NCBI RefSeq assembly: GCF_003855255.1
Contig: NZ_CP034072.1
Coordinates: 2,069,238 to 2,133,237 of the forward strand
DNA from: Mycolicibacterium nivoides
GTDB taxonomy: Bacteria; Actinomycetota; Actinomycetes; Mycobacteriales; Mycobacteriaceae
Direction: 5' to 3'
DNA length: 64,000 nt
Shown: piece by piece, positions 1-11,300 of the stretch
Numbering within the stretch: the first letter of the stretch is position 1
Layout of the letters: every line of letters begins with the position of its first letter
Translations under genes and position numbers: made by a program
The notes under the pieces: model-generated
Database searches by the model: none
The model's input: only the letters and a program-made list of their open reading frames with translations
Told to the model about the DNA's origin: nothing

Positions 1-541
1 CCACACCGCGCTGCTGGGCCAGGTCGACGACTTCACGCAGCTCGATCTCGGAGGCGAACGGTCCGTTGCGGAAGCCGCGGCCGGGAGTCAGCGCGTTACC
101 GATCAACACCAGCAGCCGGCTGATCGGGGTGAGCAACACCGAGATCGCCTGCAGCGGAAGCGCCGAGATCAGCGCGATGGAGTAGGCGTTCTGCCTGCCG
201 ACCGTGCGCGGCCCGACGCCGATGGCGACGAAGCTCGTCACCACCATGATCGCGGCCGAGGCAACCAGACCCCAACTGACACCCAGGTGCCCGTCGAGGA
301 AGGACACGAGGAGGACCGTCGCGCTGATCTCGCAGGTGATCCGCAGCAGCACAACAAGATTGATATAGCGGGGCCGTTCGGCGACCACCCGGCTGAGCCG
401 TGCGGCGCCGGGACGTTCGTCGCGGACGAGCTCTTCGATCCGCGCGATCGAGACCGTGGACAGTGCGGCGTCGATGGCCGCGAACAGGCCGCCGAACCCG
501 ACCAGCACCACGGCGCCGAGCAGCGGGAGTATGCCACTCAC
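1..541 (-). CDS. HlyC/CorC-family membrane protein (partial)
   Basis: The N-terminal about 180 residues of a membrane protein are present; the C-terminus lies beyond the left edge. The GTG start overlaps the ybeY stop by four bases (GTGA), so the two are translationally coupled. The visible part has hydrophobic stretches near residues 5-22, 70-110 and 125-150, separated by a charged segment rich in Arg and Glu, which is the layout of the DUF21 domain of HlyC/CorC (CNNM-type) transporters. CBS domains would lie outside the window. In mycobacteria a gene of this family follows ybeY (Rv2366c in M. tuberculosis). The role, perhaps Mg2+ or Co2+ homeostasis, is inferred from the family only. Confidence 0.75.
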   Translation of the reverse strand, partial: MSGILPLLGAVVLVGFGGLFAAIDAALSTVSIARIEELVRDERPGAARLSRVVAERPRYINLVVLLRITCEISATVLLVSFLDGHLGVSWGLVASAAIMVVTSFVAIGVGPRTVGRQNAYSIALISALPLQAISVLLTPISRLLVLIGNALTPGRGFRNGPFASEIELREVVDLAQQRGV

Positions 542-1092
542 TGATTGTCGCCGTAGTTGAAATCACTGAAGTATCGGGACTTGTCCAGCAGGCGCTGATC
601 TTTCTGGCTCTGCCGGTCGGCGTGATAGGCCTCGACCTGATCAGCCACCCACTCCTCGAGGAGCTGACGCTGCAGCGCGAACATCTCCTTTTCCTCGTCC
701 GGCTCGGCATGGTCGTAGCCGAGCAGATGCAGCACCCCGTGCACGGTCAGCAGGGCCAGCTCCTGACCGAGCGAGTGCCCGGCCTTGGTCGCCTGCTGCT
801 CGGCGAATTCCGGGCACAACACGATGTCGCCGAGCATGGACGGACCCGGCTCAGGTGAGTCCGGTCGGCCTCCCGGCTCCAGCTCGTCCATCGGGAAGCT
901 CATCACGTCGGTGGGCCCCGGCAGGTCCATCCACCGCATGTGCAGGTCGGCCATCGCGGCACTGTCCAACAGCACCATCGACAACTCGGCCGCCGGGTGC
1001 ACGTCCATCTTGGCGATGACGAAGCGCGCGACGCTGATCAGTTCGTCCTCGGAGACGTCGATGCCCGACTCGTTGGATACCTCGATGCTCAT
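538..1092 (-). CDS. ybeY: Endoribonuclease YbeY (rRNA maturation factor)
   Basis: This 184-residue protein carries the UPF0054 zinc motif [11 protein letters not shown] near residues 115-130, whose three His residues bind the metal. YbeY is a single-strand endoribonuclease acting in 16S rRNA 3'-end maturation and ribosome quality control. The mid-region GDIVLCPE block is also typical. The ATG overlaps the phoH stop by four bases and the stop overlaps the next gene, so phoH-ybeY-HlyC/CorC reads as one operon, as in other mycobacteria. It is slightly longer than the usual 150-180 residues because of a polar C-terminal tail. Confidence 0.93.
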   Translation of the reverse strand: MSIEVSNESGIDVSEDELISVARFVIAKMDVHPAAELSMVLLDSAAMADLHMRWMDLPGPTDVMSFPMDELEPGGRPDSPEPGPSMLGDIVLCPEFAEQQATKAGHSLGQELALLTVHGVLHLLGYDHAEPDEEKEMFALQRQLLEEWVADQVEAYHADRQSQKDQRLLDKSRYFSDFNYGDNQ

Positions 1093-2135
1093 CGGCGGGG
1101 CCGCCCGTTCGGCGAACGGCGTTGGGCACGGTTGAGCAGGGCGGGCTCCTCATGCCGGGCGTAGGCGTCAACGATCTCGGACACCAGGCGGTGGCGGACC
1201 ACGTCGGCACTGGTGAGTTCGGCGAAATGGATGTCGTCGATACCGTCGAGGATGTGCATCGCCGCGCGCAGGCCCGAGGTGTTGCCACCGGGCAGGTCGA
1301 CCTGCGTAATGTCGCCGGTGACAACGACTTTGGATCCGAACCCGAGACGGGTCAGGAACATCTTCATCTGTTCGGCGGTGGTGTTCTGCGCCTCGTCGAG
1401 GATGATGAATGCGTCATTCAACGTCCGGCCGCGCATGTACGCCAGCGGCGCGACCTCGATCACCCCGGCGCTCATCAGTTTTGGAATGAGCTCAGGGTCC
1501 ATCATGTCGTGCAGTGCGTCATACAGCGGCCGAAGGTATGGGTCGATCTTCTCGCTCAACGTGCCGGGCAGGAAACCAAGGCGCTCACCGGCTTCCACCG
1601 CGGGGCGGGTCAGGATGATCCGGCTGACCTGCTTGGTCTGCAGGGCGCTGACCGCCTTGGCCATCGCCAGGTACGTCTTGCCGGTACCGGCCGGGCCGAT
1701 GCCGAACACGACGGTGTGCGCATCGATGGCGTCGACATAGCGCTTCTGGTTGAGCGTCTTGGGCCGGATGGTCTTGCCGCGGCGGCTCAGGATGTCGAGC
1801 GTCAGCACCTCGGCCGGCGACTCGTCTTCGGTGCCGGTGAGGATCGCGACGCTGTGCCGCGCAGCCTCGGGCGTCACCGCCTGTCCACTGGAGGCGACGG
1901 CGATCAGCTCGGCAACCACACGTTCGGCCAATGCCACGTCGGCCGGCTCGCCGGTGAAGGTGATCTCGTTGCCGCGGGCGTGAATGTCAGCGGTCAGAAG
2001 TCTTTCGAGTGCCCGTAGGTTCTCGTCAGCGGAGCCGAGCAGGCCCACGATGATGTCGGGCGGAACGGTGATGCTGCTGCGGACAGATTCCGATGCGGTG
2101 GCCGACGAGTCAGCGGTCGTGTCGCGGGGCGTCAC
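1089..2135 (-). CDS. phoH: PhoH-family ATPase
   Basis: This 348-residue cytoplasmic protein has a Walker A motif [13 protein letters not shown] around residues 145-157 and a Walker B-like [11 protein letters not shown] around residue 240. A small N-terminal KH-like segment precedes the ATPase core. PhoH proteins of this type are NTPases linked to RNA metabolism, and pairing with ybeY is widespread in bacteria. A GTG start is used. It is the first gene of the phoH-ybeY-HlyC/CorC operon, equivalent to Rv2368c. Its substrate is not known from the sequence. Confidence 0.92.
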   Translation of the reverse strand: MTPRDTTADSSATASESVRSSITVPPDIIVGLLGSADENLRALERLLTADIHARGNEITFTGEPADVALAERVVAELIAVASSGQAVTPEAARHSVAILTGTEDESPAEVLTLDILSRRGKTIRPKTLNQKRYVDAIDAHTVVFGIGPAGTGKTYLAMAKAVSALQTKQVSRIILTRPAVEAGERLGFLPGTLSEKIDPYLRPLYDALHDMMDPELIPKLMSAGVIEVAPLAYMRGRTLNDAFIILDEAQNTTAEQMKMFLTRLGFGSKVVVTGDITQVDLPGGNTSGLRAAMHILDGIDDIHFAELTSADVVRHRLVSEIVDAYARHEEPALLNRAQRRSPNGRPRR

Positions 2136-2472
2136 GTGAAGTTTGTGCCTGCTTTCCGTGTTTTCAAGACGGCTGGCTGCCGTCGTACTGTTGCCAGTTT
2201 ACCGCTGGTCAACGACACGCCCCAATGGTTAAGCAGGCTGATGGCGATCGGTACCGCGCGGTTGACGGGCCGAACTGGCCGGCCGGGTGAACACACAGGT
2301 CAGCGTGATGGCGTGGCCATCCGGGTGGCACGCGAATCTCCCGGTGATGCGACCTGCCAGACCCTGCGCCGAGTGTGGCGCCTGTCGCGACGTTTCCGCC
2401 GCGTCGGCTCAAGAAGCTGCACCCTCGTCGCAGCGCGCGGAGGCCGACATCAGGACCTGAATCGGCGTCGGA
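2136..2472. other. Intergenic region, no gene seen
   Basis: These 337 bases separate phoH from a membrane-protein gene, both on the minus strand. Short open frames are present, but none has a convincing ribosome binding site or recognisable protein motif. The phoH promoter presumably lies at the left end. In M. tuberculosis extra genes, including a PE_PGRS gene, occupy the corresponding place; nothing like them is visible here. Confidence 0.5.
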
Positions 2473-3252
2473 TCAGCCCGCGAACGCGCCCAACTTGGCC
2501 TGCACCGCATCTTCGTCGGGCCTGGCGTACATCTTCCGAGACCCGCGATCGTAGGTGGCGATAAAGGGGCAACTTCCGGCGGTACCGGGCACTGTTCCCC
2601 CGCTCTTGATCACGGTGCCGGTCTTTGCCTCGCGGAAGGTGACCTCGTATTCGACCGAGTAATAGTCGACGGTGACGTGGTCCCCGTCATCGTCGTCGAC
2701 GCACGACGCGGATTTCACCTCGCTGCCCTTTTTTCGATCCAGGCAGGCAACGACATTGATCTCGGAGAACTGGTCGGACGTGGTCCATTTGTCGGCAGCG
2801 ACCGGCAGCCAGATTTCGTCCACGATGCCGAGACCCTTGAAGAAGGCCACGACGTTGTACGGCTTGCCATATTCCGCGGAATTGCTGATCCGATCGTTCT
2901 CGCACACATATGAGAAATCAGATGCCGAACTGGCGACCCGGTCCTGCCCCTCACCAGCAACTTTGACGATCTCGTACCCCATGAATCCGACGAACGAGAT
3001 GCCTACGACAGCGATGACGGCGACGATCGCGATGGCGAGTCCCGATTTCTTGGGCCGGATCGGTGGTCGCGCCGGCGACCACTGCGGCGGCTGGCCGTAT
3101 GGGGGCGGGGCACCCGCCTGCCCGTGCCACGCTTGGCCCTGCCACGGCTGCCCCTGCGACGGTGGCCAATGCGGGGGAGGCTGTCCGTAAGGAGGCTGTC
3201 CGTAAGGAGGCTGTCCGTAGGGCGGCTGCGGGCCTTGCGGCGGAAAACTCAC
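2473..3252 (-). CDS. Proline-rich single-pass membrane protein, unknown function
   Basis: This 259-residue protein has a cytoplasmic-type N-terminus rich in P, Y, G and Q (PPYGQ repeats, residues about 8-70). A single transmembrane helix follows at about residues 78-100 ([20 protein letters not shown]), then a roughly 155-residue extracytoplasmic domain with four or more Cys residues. The GTG start is chosen because it directly precedes the Pro-rich segment; the frame upstream overlaps rsmE and reads as a shadow. No clear ribosome binding site is seen, so the start is uncertain. The layout is common among actinobacterial DUF4190/DUF4333-like surface proteins, but no function is assigned. Confidence 0.7.
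   Translation of the reverse strand: MSFPPQGPQPPYGQPPYGQPPYGQPPPHWPPSQGQPWQGQAWHGQAGAPPPYGQPPQWSPARPPIRPKKSGLAIAIVAVIAVVGISFVGFMGYEIVKVAGEGQDRVASSASDFSYVCENDRISNSAEYGKPYNVVAFFKGLGIVDEIWLPVAADKWTTSDQFSEINVVACLDRKKGSEVKSASCVDDDDGDHVTVDYYSVEYEVTFREAKTGTVIKSGGTVPGTAGSCPFIATYDRGSRKMYARPDEDAVQAKLGAFAG
3181..3225 (-). repeat. Three tandem 15-bp units encoding PPYGQ
   Basis: Three consecutive 15-base units (CTGTCCGTAAGGAGG on the plus strand, the third diverged) encode the PPYGQ pentapeptide repeat of the membrane protein. The near-identity of the first two units at DNA level suggests recent slippage duplication, so copy number may vary between strains. Confidence 0.8.
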
Positions 3253-3290
3253 AAATAGAGCGTAATGCCTGGCCAGGCACGCCGTTGGCG

Positions 3291-4040
3291 CTAAATCTCC
3301 CAGCGCGCCGTCAGAGCACCGATCGCTCCCAGGGCCACGGCCGCAGCTGTCGACGTGCGCAGCACCGTCGGGCCCAGGCGGACCGTCTTCGCGCCGGCCC
3401 CGGTCAGCGCTGCGATCTCCTCGTCGGCGATCCCGCCCTCCGGCCCGACGATGAGCATCAGTGAATCCGCTTGGGCCAGAGGCAGTTCGGCAATGGGCTC
3501 GGTGGCCGACTCGTGCAACGCCAGCACCACCGCGCCGGCTGCCGCGGCGTCGGCGACACGCTGGGTGAGCGCCGGCGTCGAGACCACGCCCTCGACGGCG
3601 GGGACATACGCGCGGCGCGACTGCCGGGCCGCCGAACGAGCCACCGCCTCCCACCGCCGCAGGCCCTTGTCCACCTTCGGGCCGTCCCAGCGGGCCACGC
3701 ACCGAGTCGCCTGCCAGGCGACAAAGCCGTCGGCACCGGCCTCCGTCGCAAGCTCGACAGCCAGCTCTGACCGGTCGGATTTGGGCAGCGCCTGCACCAC
3801 GGTGACCGTCGGGCGCGGGGCCACGATGGTGACCCGCTCGGTCACCCGCGCCGACAACCGGCCCTTGGCGGTCTCTTCGACGACACAATGCGCCAGCACT
3901 CCGGCGCCGTCGCTGAGGTCGATCTGTTCGCCGACGCGGATGCGGCGCACGTTGGACGCGTGGAAGCCCTCGTCACCGTCGACGACGGCGAGTTCCCCCG
4001 CGCCCGGCAGCGCGTCGACGTAGAAAAGCGCTGCGCTCAT
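3291..4040 (-). CDS. rsmE: 16S rRNA m3U1498 methyltransferase RsmE
   Basis: The 249-residue length matches the SPOUT-fold RsmE family. The C-terminal knot region carries the signature [15 protein letters not shown] (about residues 194-208) followed by [14 protein letters not shown], both diagnostic for RsmE and used for S-adenosylmethionine binding. The enzyme methylates N3 of U1498 in 16S rRNA. It lies 16 bases downstream of dnaJ2 in the hrcA-dnaJ2-rsmE order typical of actinobacteria (Rv2374c-Rv2373c-Rv2372c), suggesting cotranscription. Confidence 0.93.
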   Translation of the reverse strand: MSAALFYVDALPGAGELAVVDGDEGFHASNVRRIRVGEQIDLSDGAGVLAHCVVEETAKGRLSARVTERVTIVAPRPTVTVVQALPKSDRSELAVELATEAGADGFVAWQATRCVARWDGPKVDKGLRRWEAVARSAARQSRRAYVPAVEGVVSTPALTQRVADAAAAGAVVLALHESATEPIAELPLAQADSLMLIVGPEGGIADEEIAALTGAGAKTVRLGPTVLRTSTAAAVALGAIGALTARWEI

Positions 4041-4056
4041 CGGGTAGCTCGCGGCG

Positions 4057-5199
4057 TCAGCGGCCGGAGAACGTCTCGCGCAGCCGGCTGAACAGACCGC
4101 CGGAACTCGCCGCGGCCTGCGTCGAGCGCACCTCCGCGGCGTCGCGGCTGCGGTTCTCCTTCAGCTTGCGCAGCAGGTCGGTATCGGTGCTGTCCAGCCG
4201 CGACGGCACCACCACGTCGATGTGGGCATGCAGGTCACCGCGCACCCCCGAACGCAGATGCGGCATGCCATGGCCCCGCAGTGTGGTCACCGAGCCGGGC
4301 TGGGTGCCCGCGGCGATGGTCAGTTCGGTGGGTCCGTCGAGAATGGCGTCGACGGAGACCGTGGTGCCCAGCGCAGCGTCGACCATCGGCACCGAGACGG
4401 TGCAGTGCAGATCGTCGCCGTCGCGGACGAAGATTTCGTGCTGCTTCTCGTGGACCTCGACGTAGAGGTCACCGGCGGGCCCGCCGCCGGGTCCGACCTC
4501 GCCTTGCGCAGCCAGCCGTACCCGCATGCCGTCGCCGACACCGGCCGGGATCTTGACGCTGATCTCGCGTCGGGCGCGCACCCTGCCGTCGCCGCCGCAG
4601 CGGTGGCACGGATCGGGAATCACCTCACCGATTCCCCCACAGACCGGGCACGGCCGGGTGGTCATCACCTGGCCGAGCAGCGAGCGCTGCACGGTCTGGA
4701 TCTCACCGCGGCCGTCACAGGTGTCGCAGGCGACGGGAGTGGAATTGCCGTTGGTGCCCTTGCCGTGACACAGATCGCACAACACCGCGGTGTCCACGGT
4801 CACCTGCTTGGTCACGCCAGTGGCACACTCCGCCAGGTCCAGCCGCATCCGCAGCAGCGAATCGGCGCCGGGCCGCACCCGGCCGACCGGCCCGCGCGAC
4901 GCGGTGCCGCCGCCGAAGAACGCCTCGAACACGTCCCCCAGACCGCCGAACCCGCTGAACCCGCCGGGCGCTCCGCCCACCGATTCCATCGGGTCGCCGC
5001 CCATGTCGACGATGCGGCGCTTCTCCGGATCCGAGAGCACCTCATAGGCGACCTGGATCTCGGTGAACCGGGCCTGCGCTTCCTCGTCGGGGTTGACGTC
5101 GGGGTGCAGCTCACGCGCCAGCCGCCGGTAGGCACGTTTGACCTCCGAATCGCTCGCGCCTTTGCTCACTCCGAGCAAGCCGTAATAATCGCGTGCCAC
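4057..5199 (-). CDS. dnaJ2: Chaperone DnaJ (DnaJ2)
   Basis: This 380-residue class I DnaJ has an N-terminal J domain with the HPD motif ([10 protein letters not shown], near residue 33). A Gly/Phe-rich linker follows ([19 protein letters not shown]), then a zinc-finger region with four CxxCxGxG repeats ([32 protein letters not shown]; about residues 140-205) and the C-terminal substrate-binding domains. It stimulates DnaK ATPase and delivers unfolded proteins. The GTG start precedes the canonical [10 protein letters not shown]. It lies 43 bases after hrcA, as is usual for the second dnaJ of mycobacteria. Confidence 0.95.
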   Translation of the reverse strand: MARDYYGLLGVSKGASDSEVKRAYRRLARELHPDVNPDEEAQARFTEIQVAYEVLSDPEKRRIVDMGGDPMESVGGAPGGFSGFGGLGDVFEAFFGGGTASRGPVGRVRPGADSLLRMRLDLAECATGVTKQVTVDTAVLCDLCHGKGTNGNSTPVACDTCDGRGEIQTVQRSLLGQVMTTRPCPVCGGIGEVIPDPCHRCGGDGRVRARREISVKIPAGVGDGMRVRLAAQGEVGPGGGPAGDLYVEVHEKQHEIFVRDGDDLHCTVSVPMVDAALGTTVSVDAILDGPTELTIAAGTQPGSVTTLRGHGMPHLRSGVRGDLHAHIDVVVPSRLDSTDTDLLRKLKENRSRDAAEVRSTQAAASSGGLFSRLRETFSGR

Positions 5200-5242
5200 G
5201 CTGACCTTGCCTGACCTTTCTATGCCGGACTAGCCGGCTGAT

Positions 5243-6274
5243 TTACCGGGTACCTAAGACTTCGCCGATGTAAAGAGCAACCGCCGCGACATTGGCAATG
5301 GTTCCCGGATAGTCCATTCGGGTGGGGCCCACCACACCCATTCCGCCGTACACCTTGCCCGAACTGCCGTACGTCGTGCTCACCACCGACGTTCCCAACA
5401 TCTGTTCGGCCTCGGTCTCATGACCGATCCGCACGGTCACCTTGCCCGCTTCCTGCTGGGCCGCCAACAACCTCAGCACCACCACCTGCTCCTCCAGCGC
5501 CTCCAACACCGACCGCAGCGATCCGCCGAAATCAGCGGTGTTGCGGGTCAGGTTGGCGGTTCCGCCGAGTAGCAGTCGTTCCTCGGTGTGCTCGACGAGC
5601 GTCTCGACCAGCACGGTCGCCGAGCGGCCGACAGCATCGGCCAGCGCACCATGTCCGTTGAGGTGCGTGGCCAGATCGCTGACCGCGATCGATGCCGCGG
5701 TCAACGGCTTGCCTTCGAGCGCCTGCCCCAACATCTCGCGCAGTTTTGCCAGCTCATGCTCGTCAATGGCATCGCCGAGCTCCACAATGCGCTGATCGAC
5801 CCGGCCCGAATCGGTGATGACCACCAGCAGCAGCCGCGCCGGAGTCAGCGCGACCACCTCGAGGTGACGCACGGACGAGGTGGAAAGTGTCGGGTACTGC
5901 ACGATCGCGACCTGCCGGGTCAGCTGCGCGAGCAGCCGCACCGCGCGCCGCAGCACGTCGTCAAGGTCGACCCCGGACTCCAGGAACGACAGGATCGCGC
6001 GACGTTCCGACGAGGACAACGGCTTGACGTTGTCGATCCGGTCGACGAACTCCCGGTAGCCCTTCTCGGTCGGCACCCGGCCCGAGCTGGTGTGCGGCTG
6101 GGCGATGTAGCCCTCCGCTTCCAGCACCGCCATGTCATTGCGGACAGTGGCGCTGGACACTCCGAGGTTGTGACGCTCCACCAGCGTCTTGGAGCCGATG
6201 GGCTCCTTGGTGGCCACGAAGTCGGCGACGATGGCGCGCAGCACCTCGAATCGACGTTCGTCGGCACTCCCCAC
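5243..6274 (-). CDS. hrcA: Heat-inducible transcription repressor HrcA
   Basis: This 343-residue protein has an N-terminal winged-helix domain (residues about 1-80; [18 protein letters not shown] is the recognition region) and the HrcA dimerisation/GAF-like domain. The C-terminal part has the typical [16 protein letters not shown] block. HrcA represses groE and dnaK operons through CIRCE elements. A GTG start is used. No CIRCE repeat was found by eye in the 205 bases upstream, so autoregulation is not supported here. It heads the hrcA-dnaJ2-rsmE group. Confidence 0.95.
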   Translation of the reverse strand: MGSADERRFEVLRAIVADFVATKEPIGSKTLVERHNLGVSSATVRNDMAVLEAEGYIAQPHTSSGRVPTEKGYREFVDRIDNVKPLSSSERRAILSFLESGVDLDDVLRRAVRLLAQLTRQVAIVQYPTLSTSSVRHLEVVALTPARLLLVVITDSGRVDQRIVELGDAIDEHELAKLREMLGQALEGKPLTAASIAVSDLATHLNGHGALADAVGRSATVLVETLVEHTEERLLLGGTANLTRNTADFGGSLRSVLEALEEQVVVLRLLAAQQEAGKVTVRIGHETEAEQMLGTSVVSTTYGSSGKVYGGMGVVGPTRMDYPGTIANVAAVALYIGEVLGTR

Positions 6275-6479
6275 CAGTTCACCTACCCTTCACAGCAGCG
6301 ATGACTTTATTTTGCTCGGTTCATTTTACTGATCAGCAGCGGGTTTACCGATTCGCAGTGAGCGCTGGGGATAAATACGCCGAGCGATACCGGCGCAGGC
6401 AACAACCCGAGAACGTATTAGCCTAGGCACCTATGCCGATGGCTACACCGCGCGACAGTGCGACGGACGCGGGCCGGCG

Positions 6480-6794
6480 ATGATTTTCAAAGGCGTCCAG
6501 GAGGGCAAACCCTACCCGGAACACGGGCTGTCCTATCGGGACTGGTCCCGTATCCCGCCGCGCCAGTTGCGCCTCGACGAGCTCGTCACCACCACCACGG
6601 TGCTGGCCCTGGATCGCCTGTTGTCCGAAGACTCGACGTTCTACGGCGACCTGTTCCCGCACGCCGTGAAGTGGCGCGGTGACATCTACCTGGAAGACGG
6701 CCTGCACCGGGCCGTGCGCGCGGCGCTGCGGAACCGCACCATCCTGCACGCCCGGGTGTTCGACATGGACGCGCTCGCGCCCAGCCCGGCGTAA
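6480..6794 (+). CDS. Conserved hypothetical protein (Rv2375-like)
   Basis: This 104-residue cytoplasmic protein has no membrane segment. Recognisable stretches are YRDWSRIPPRQLRLDELVTT and the C-terminal DGLHRAVRAALRNRTILHARV; the latter recalls the ParB-like/nuclease-like DGxHRxxAA motif. Position and size match Rv2375, which lies between hrcA and the mbt genes in M. tuberculosis. A 16-codon frame beginning at 6433 ends in an ATGA overlap with this start and may be a leader. The gene converges on mbtH with 21 bases between them. Its function is unknown. Confidence 0.75.
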   Translation: MIFKGVQEGKPYPEHGLSYRDWSRIPPRQLRLDELVTTTTVLALDRLLSEDSTFYGDLFPHAVKWRGDIYLEDGLHRAVRAALRNRTILHARVFDMDALAPSPA

Positions 6795-6815
6795 CCGCCG
6801 TCGGTCAGCTGTCCC

Positions 6816-7028
6816 CTAGTTCGCCATCGCCTCACGCAGGCTGCCGGGCCGCAGATCCGTCCAGTTCGCCTCGACGTAGCTCAGGCACTCGTCGCGGCCG
6901 GCCTCACCGAAGACCACGCGCCAGCCGGCCGGCACATCTGCGAACGCCGGCCACAGGCTGTGCTGCTCCTCATCGTTGACCAGTACAAGGAACGTGCCGT
7001 TCTCGTCATCGAACGGATTGGAACTCAT
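6816..7028 (-). CDS. mbtH: MbtH-family NRPS chaperone
   Basis: This 70-residue protein has the full MbtH signature: an N-terminal [24 protein letters not shown] block, the invariant Trp residues, and C-terminal [14 protein letters not shown]. MbtH proteins bind adenylation domains and support their folding or activity, here those of MbtB, MbtE and MbtF. It is the last gene of the mycobactin operon. Its start lies inside the end of mbtG (23-base overlap), implying translational coupling. Confidence 0.97.
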   Translation of the reverse strand: MSSNPFDDENGTFLVLVNDEEQHSLWPAFADVPAGWRVVFGEAGRDECLSYVEANWTDLRPGSLREAMAN

Positions 7029-8307
7029 CGAGTCTCCTCATCGAGGGGTGGGCCAGGTCTGCACCCAGCACCCGGTCGGACAACAGGCCAAGGCAGCTCA
7101 AGTTCGGGAAGCCGGGGCCCTGGGTGAGCCCGGCCAGCCCCGGAAGGAACAACTTCGGGAAGACATCGGTCAGAGCCAGGTCGTGACCGATGTGCTCCTG
7201 CAGGGATTCTCCGCTCAGCGGACCGCCGAGACCCAGCTCGAGCAGGTCCAGGGCGTCCTGGCTGAACAATGGGGCGAACCATAACGCGTCGGCGCCGGAC
7301 CCGTCGATCACCAGATCGAAGCCGTGGACGGTCTCGACCGCCTCGCCCCCGGTGTTGGTGGACAGTGTCAACCGGATCCGCTCGTCACGAGCCACCGCGT
7401 GGGCGACCCGGCCACGAAGATGGCGGATCCGATCGTCGGCCAGCAGTGCATCCTGAACGCGCGCCGAGAACACGCCACGATCGGTGCGGGCCAGCGCATC
7501 CCGGCGCTCGGCCAGGGTGAGCCCGGTCCACCCGGTCGGATCGGAGAACAAGGTGTTCTCGAAGAACCCCTCGCCGCGGGTGAACAGGGTGACCGTCGGC
7601 GAGATCACCGTGATGGTCGAAACCCGGTGGCGGAACAGCTCGTTGAGCATCGACGCGGCGGTCTCACCACCGCCGATCACCGCCACCCGCTCGGCGGTGA
7701 TCAACTCGTGCTTGCCGGCCTGATGCCAGAACTGCGCGATCGACATCACCCGGGGGTTGCCCGGCAGCACCGAGCGTTCCGCCTGACCGGGCCCGGTGAC
7801 CATCAGACCGTCGGCACTGACGGTGTCATCGGCGGTGTGCAGAACCCACCGGCGCGCATCACCGTCGACCGAGATCCGTTCCACGTCACCGGAAACCACG
7901 GTCATGCCGATGTCATCGGCCACCCAGCCCAGATACTGGCTCCAGCGCCTGTGGGTCGGCGCGGGTCTGCCGCGGTCCACCCATTCGGCGAACCCACCCG
8001 TGGCGATCAGGTAGGCCTGCCAACTGTGCCGGGTCATCCGCTCATCGAGTTCGGCGTTGCGCCGCGGCACCAGCGACGACCGGTAAGGGAAGCCGACGTC
8101 CTTCTCGGGTCCGGTACCGAGGCGATGGTTGCCGTCGGTCCAGCCGCCGACGGCCTGCCAGTTGGCGGCCACCCCGGCACGTTCGACGACGACAACCTCG
8201 GGGGCCGGCACACCCATCGTCCGCAACTCGGCGGCCTTGGCGGCCACCGCGATGGCCTTGGGTCCAGCTCCGATGACGGCCAGGGTGGGGGCCGATGGGG
8301 CGCTCAT
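7006..8307 (-). CDS. mbtG: Lysine N6-monooxygenase MbtG
   Basis: This 433-residue flavin-dependent N-hydroxylase makes the hydroxamate of mycobactin. The FAD-binding GxGxxx motif is at the N-terminus ([17 protein letters not shown]), and an NADPH-binding glycine motif ([14 protein letters not shown]) lies mid-protein, as in the SidA/IucD class. The length is close to the M. tuberculosis protein. The ATG is chosen because it forms an ATGA overlap with the mbtF stop; the longer frame upstream is shadow. In the pathway it hydroxylates the lysine N6 before or after acylation, giving the iron-binding group. Confidence 0.94.
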   Translation of the reverse strand: MSAPSAPTLAVIGAGPKAIAVAAKAAELRTMGVPAPEVVVVERAGVAANWQAVGGWTDGNHRLGTGPEKDVGFPYRSSLVPRRNAELDERMTRHSWQAYLIATGGFAEWVDRGRPAPTHRRWSQYLGWVADDIGMTVVSGDVERISVDGDARRWVLHTADDTVSADGLMVTGPGQAERSVLPGNPRVMSIAQFWHQAGKHELITAERVAVIGGGETAASMLNELFRHRVSTITVISPTVTLFTRGEGFFENTLFSDPTGWTGLTLAERRDALARTDRGVFSARVQDALLADDRIRHLRGRVAHAVARDERIRLTLSTNTGGEAVETVHGFDLVIDGSGADALWFAPLFSQDALDLLELGLGGPLSGESLQEHIGHDLALTDVFPKLFLPGLAGLTQGPGFPNLSCLGLLSDRVLGADLAHPSMRRLDEFQSVR

Positions 8308-11300
8308 TGGGTCACCTCTCGCAACACCTCTCGCAATGCGTCCTGCCACATCGCCTGCAGGGCGGCGACGTCATCGGCGGACAGAATGTCTGGCAGGGAC
8401 CGCCACTGGGTACCGAGCACAGCTGACCCGTCGCGGTCGATCACCGCGGCCATGATCGTCAGTTCATGGCGCACAGCGACATTCGGTTCGGGAACCGGGG
8501 TCACTCCGGTCTGCAATGACCGGTCCTGCAACAGGGCGTGGTCGGACGCATCCAGCTCGATCCGGCCCAGATAGTTGAGCAGAACCTGTGGATCCCGATG
8601 AGTTCCCAGTCGTTCAGCGGTGTCCTCGCGCAGGTAACGCAGCAGCCCGTAGTCGATGGCATCGCCGGGGATCGCTGCCACCTGCGCGGCCACACCACGG
8701 GCGCCATCGGCGTCCAGGCGCAACGGGTAGATCATGCTGAGCAGACCGGCGGTGTCGCCGGTGTCGACCTCGTCGTGGTCCGACACCACCGCATCCGACC
8801 TGCCGTGGGTCTCCAGCGCCAGCAACGGCGCCGGGGTCGGCTGGCGGCGGTGCCGACGCCAATCGGTCAGGGCGCGAGCCGTGGCAGCGGCGAGCACGTC
8901 GGTCACCGGGACCGCGCCGGTCAACAAACGAGCGGTCAACTCGGGATCGGTGAAGGCCATCGTGATCGTCACGTCGGCCATTCGGTCGGTGGCGGGATCG
9001 ATCCGGCGGGCGCCGATGTCAGGATCGTCGCCCTCGAACTGCTGCTCCCAGAAACCGCACGTTCCGAGCTCGGCCGCCCGTTCGGTGAGCAGACGTGACC
9101 ACTGCCGTAGCGGGGTGTGTTCGCGGACCGGCATCGGATCACGCCCGGAAGCCAGTGCATGCCAGGCATTTTCGAGCTCACCGACCAGGATCCGCCATGA
9201 TGCCGGATCCAGGGCCAAAACGTGGGCGGTCAGGATCAGCAGCCCGGCCTCAGCCTGTGGGTGATGCAACCAGACCGCGTCGAGCATGGATCCGTTCTCC
9301 GGATCCATGCGCTGCACCGAGAGCTCGGCCTGCTCCGCCACCGCGGCGTTGAGATCACCCGAACCTGTCGCCTCCGAAAGCACCTCGCGCCTTGGGTGCG
9401 CGACCAGGGCCATGGCCTCACGGTCCAGCCGGGTGCGCAGCACCTCGTGTCCGTCGATCACGTTGCGCAACAGCGTCTCCAGCTGCGCACCGGTGATGCC
9501 CGCAGGCAGCCGGAATACCTCGGTCTGTGCGAGCCGGCGCGGGTCACCGTACTGGTAGAGCCACCGCGCGTTCGGCAGGAGCGGGATCGGACCCGATGTC
9601 CCCGCCCGTTCGTCGGCCGCATCGTCGGCGTGTTCGACGGCGACCGCATCGGCGTCGATCGCGGCCGCGAGTTCGCGAACGGTCGCGCAGTCCAGCATCA
9701 ACCGGGCCCGCAGCGCCACGCCTCGGCGCCGCACGGCTTGCACGACCGACAGCGCCACGATGCTGTCCAAACCGAGATCGAGGAAGTCGGCGGTGACGTC
9801 GACACCCGATCCCTCGGGAGTTCCCAGGACTTCGGCCAGCACCTCGGCGAGCACCCGCTCGGTTTCGGTGGCCGGATGCTCGGACCCCTCGGCAGAGCCA
9901 CCGGTGCCGACCGCGGCCAGCGCGGCATCGTCGACCTTGCCGTTGGTGGTCAGCGGGATCTCGTCGACGACGACGATGTGGTGTGGCACCAGATGTCTCG
10001 GCAGGGTTGCGGTCAGCATCCGGCGCAGCTCGGCGACCGCACTGTCGGTGACGACGTACGCGACGAGTCGCGGCCCGCTGCGGTGCTGACGTACCGCCAC
10101 GTGGGCATGCCGCACCCCGGGATGGGTGTGCAGCGTCGCGGCCACCTCTCCGGGCTCCACGCGGAAGCCGCGGATCTTGACCTGGTCGTCGCTGCGGCCG
10201 AGAAACTCGATGGCACCCGATTGCGGATTCCGGCGCACCACGTCACCGGTGCGGTACATGCGGGCACCCGGCGTGAACGGATCGGCGACGAACCTGCCCG
10301 CCGTCTCCCCCGGCCGGCCGAGGTAGCCGCGCGTCAATTGGCCACCGGCCAAGTACAGTTCGCCGTACACACCGTCGGGAACCGGACGCAGCCAGCGGTC
10401 GAGCACATAGGCCGCGGTCGAATCCGTGGGATGACCGATGCACGGTTGCTCGTGGTCGGCGATCGCCGCGACGACGGCTTCCACCGTGGTCTCGGTGGGT
10501 CCGTAGCAGTTGTGCGCGGACATCCAGGTGCGCTCGCACTCGGCCTGGATGCCCTGCCAGGTGGCGGTGTCGATGGCCTCCCCACCGAGCGCGAGGACCG
10601 CCAGCGGCACCCGGCTGAGCAGCCCTGCCGCGCGCAGCGAGGCGAACATCGACGGGGTGGTGTCGATCATGTCGATCGCGAACTGCCCGATGGTGTCCAC
10701 GAGCGCCTCGGCGTCGCGCTGCACCTCGTCGGAGACGATGTGCACGGTGTGCCCGTCGAGCAGGGCCGCCAACGGCTGCCAGGCCGCATCGAAGGTGAAC
10801 GACCAGGCGTGCGCCACCCGCAACGGGCGGCCGAGGCGCTTGGCCGCGGGCTGCAGCACGTGGTGGGCGTGATCGGCGGCATAGGCGCGCAGCGCCTGAT
10901 GGGTTCCGATGACTCCCTTGGGTTTTCCGGTGGTCCCGGACGTGAACACGATGTAGGCGGCCTGGCCGGGCTGAACCGGCGCGGGCCGGTAGTCGGCGTC
11001 CGGTTCGGAACCGGCGGATGCCAGGAGCGCGTCGTCGACGATGAGCTGCGCGGGCCGGGCTGCGCCGATCTGGCGCAGGATTTCGGCGACCCGTTCCTCG
11101 GGCATGGCCGGATCCAACGGCACGATCATCGCGCCCGCCTTGAGCACTGCGAGCATCGCCACGACATAGTCGGGCCCTCGGCGCAGCCGGATGGGGACCG
11201 GAGTCTCGGCGCCCACACCACGGCGGATCAGCTCGGCGGCCAGGCGGTCGGCGGCATCGTCGAGCTCGCGATAGCTGAGTTCTCCTCCGTCCCAACTCAA

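Noticed and set aside
6275..6479. CIRCE element for HrcA autoregulation
   Set aside because: No TTAGCACTC-N9-GAGTGCTAA-like repeat could be found upstream of hrcA or dnaJ2.
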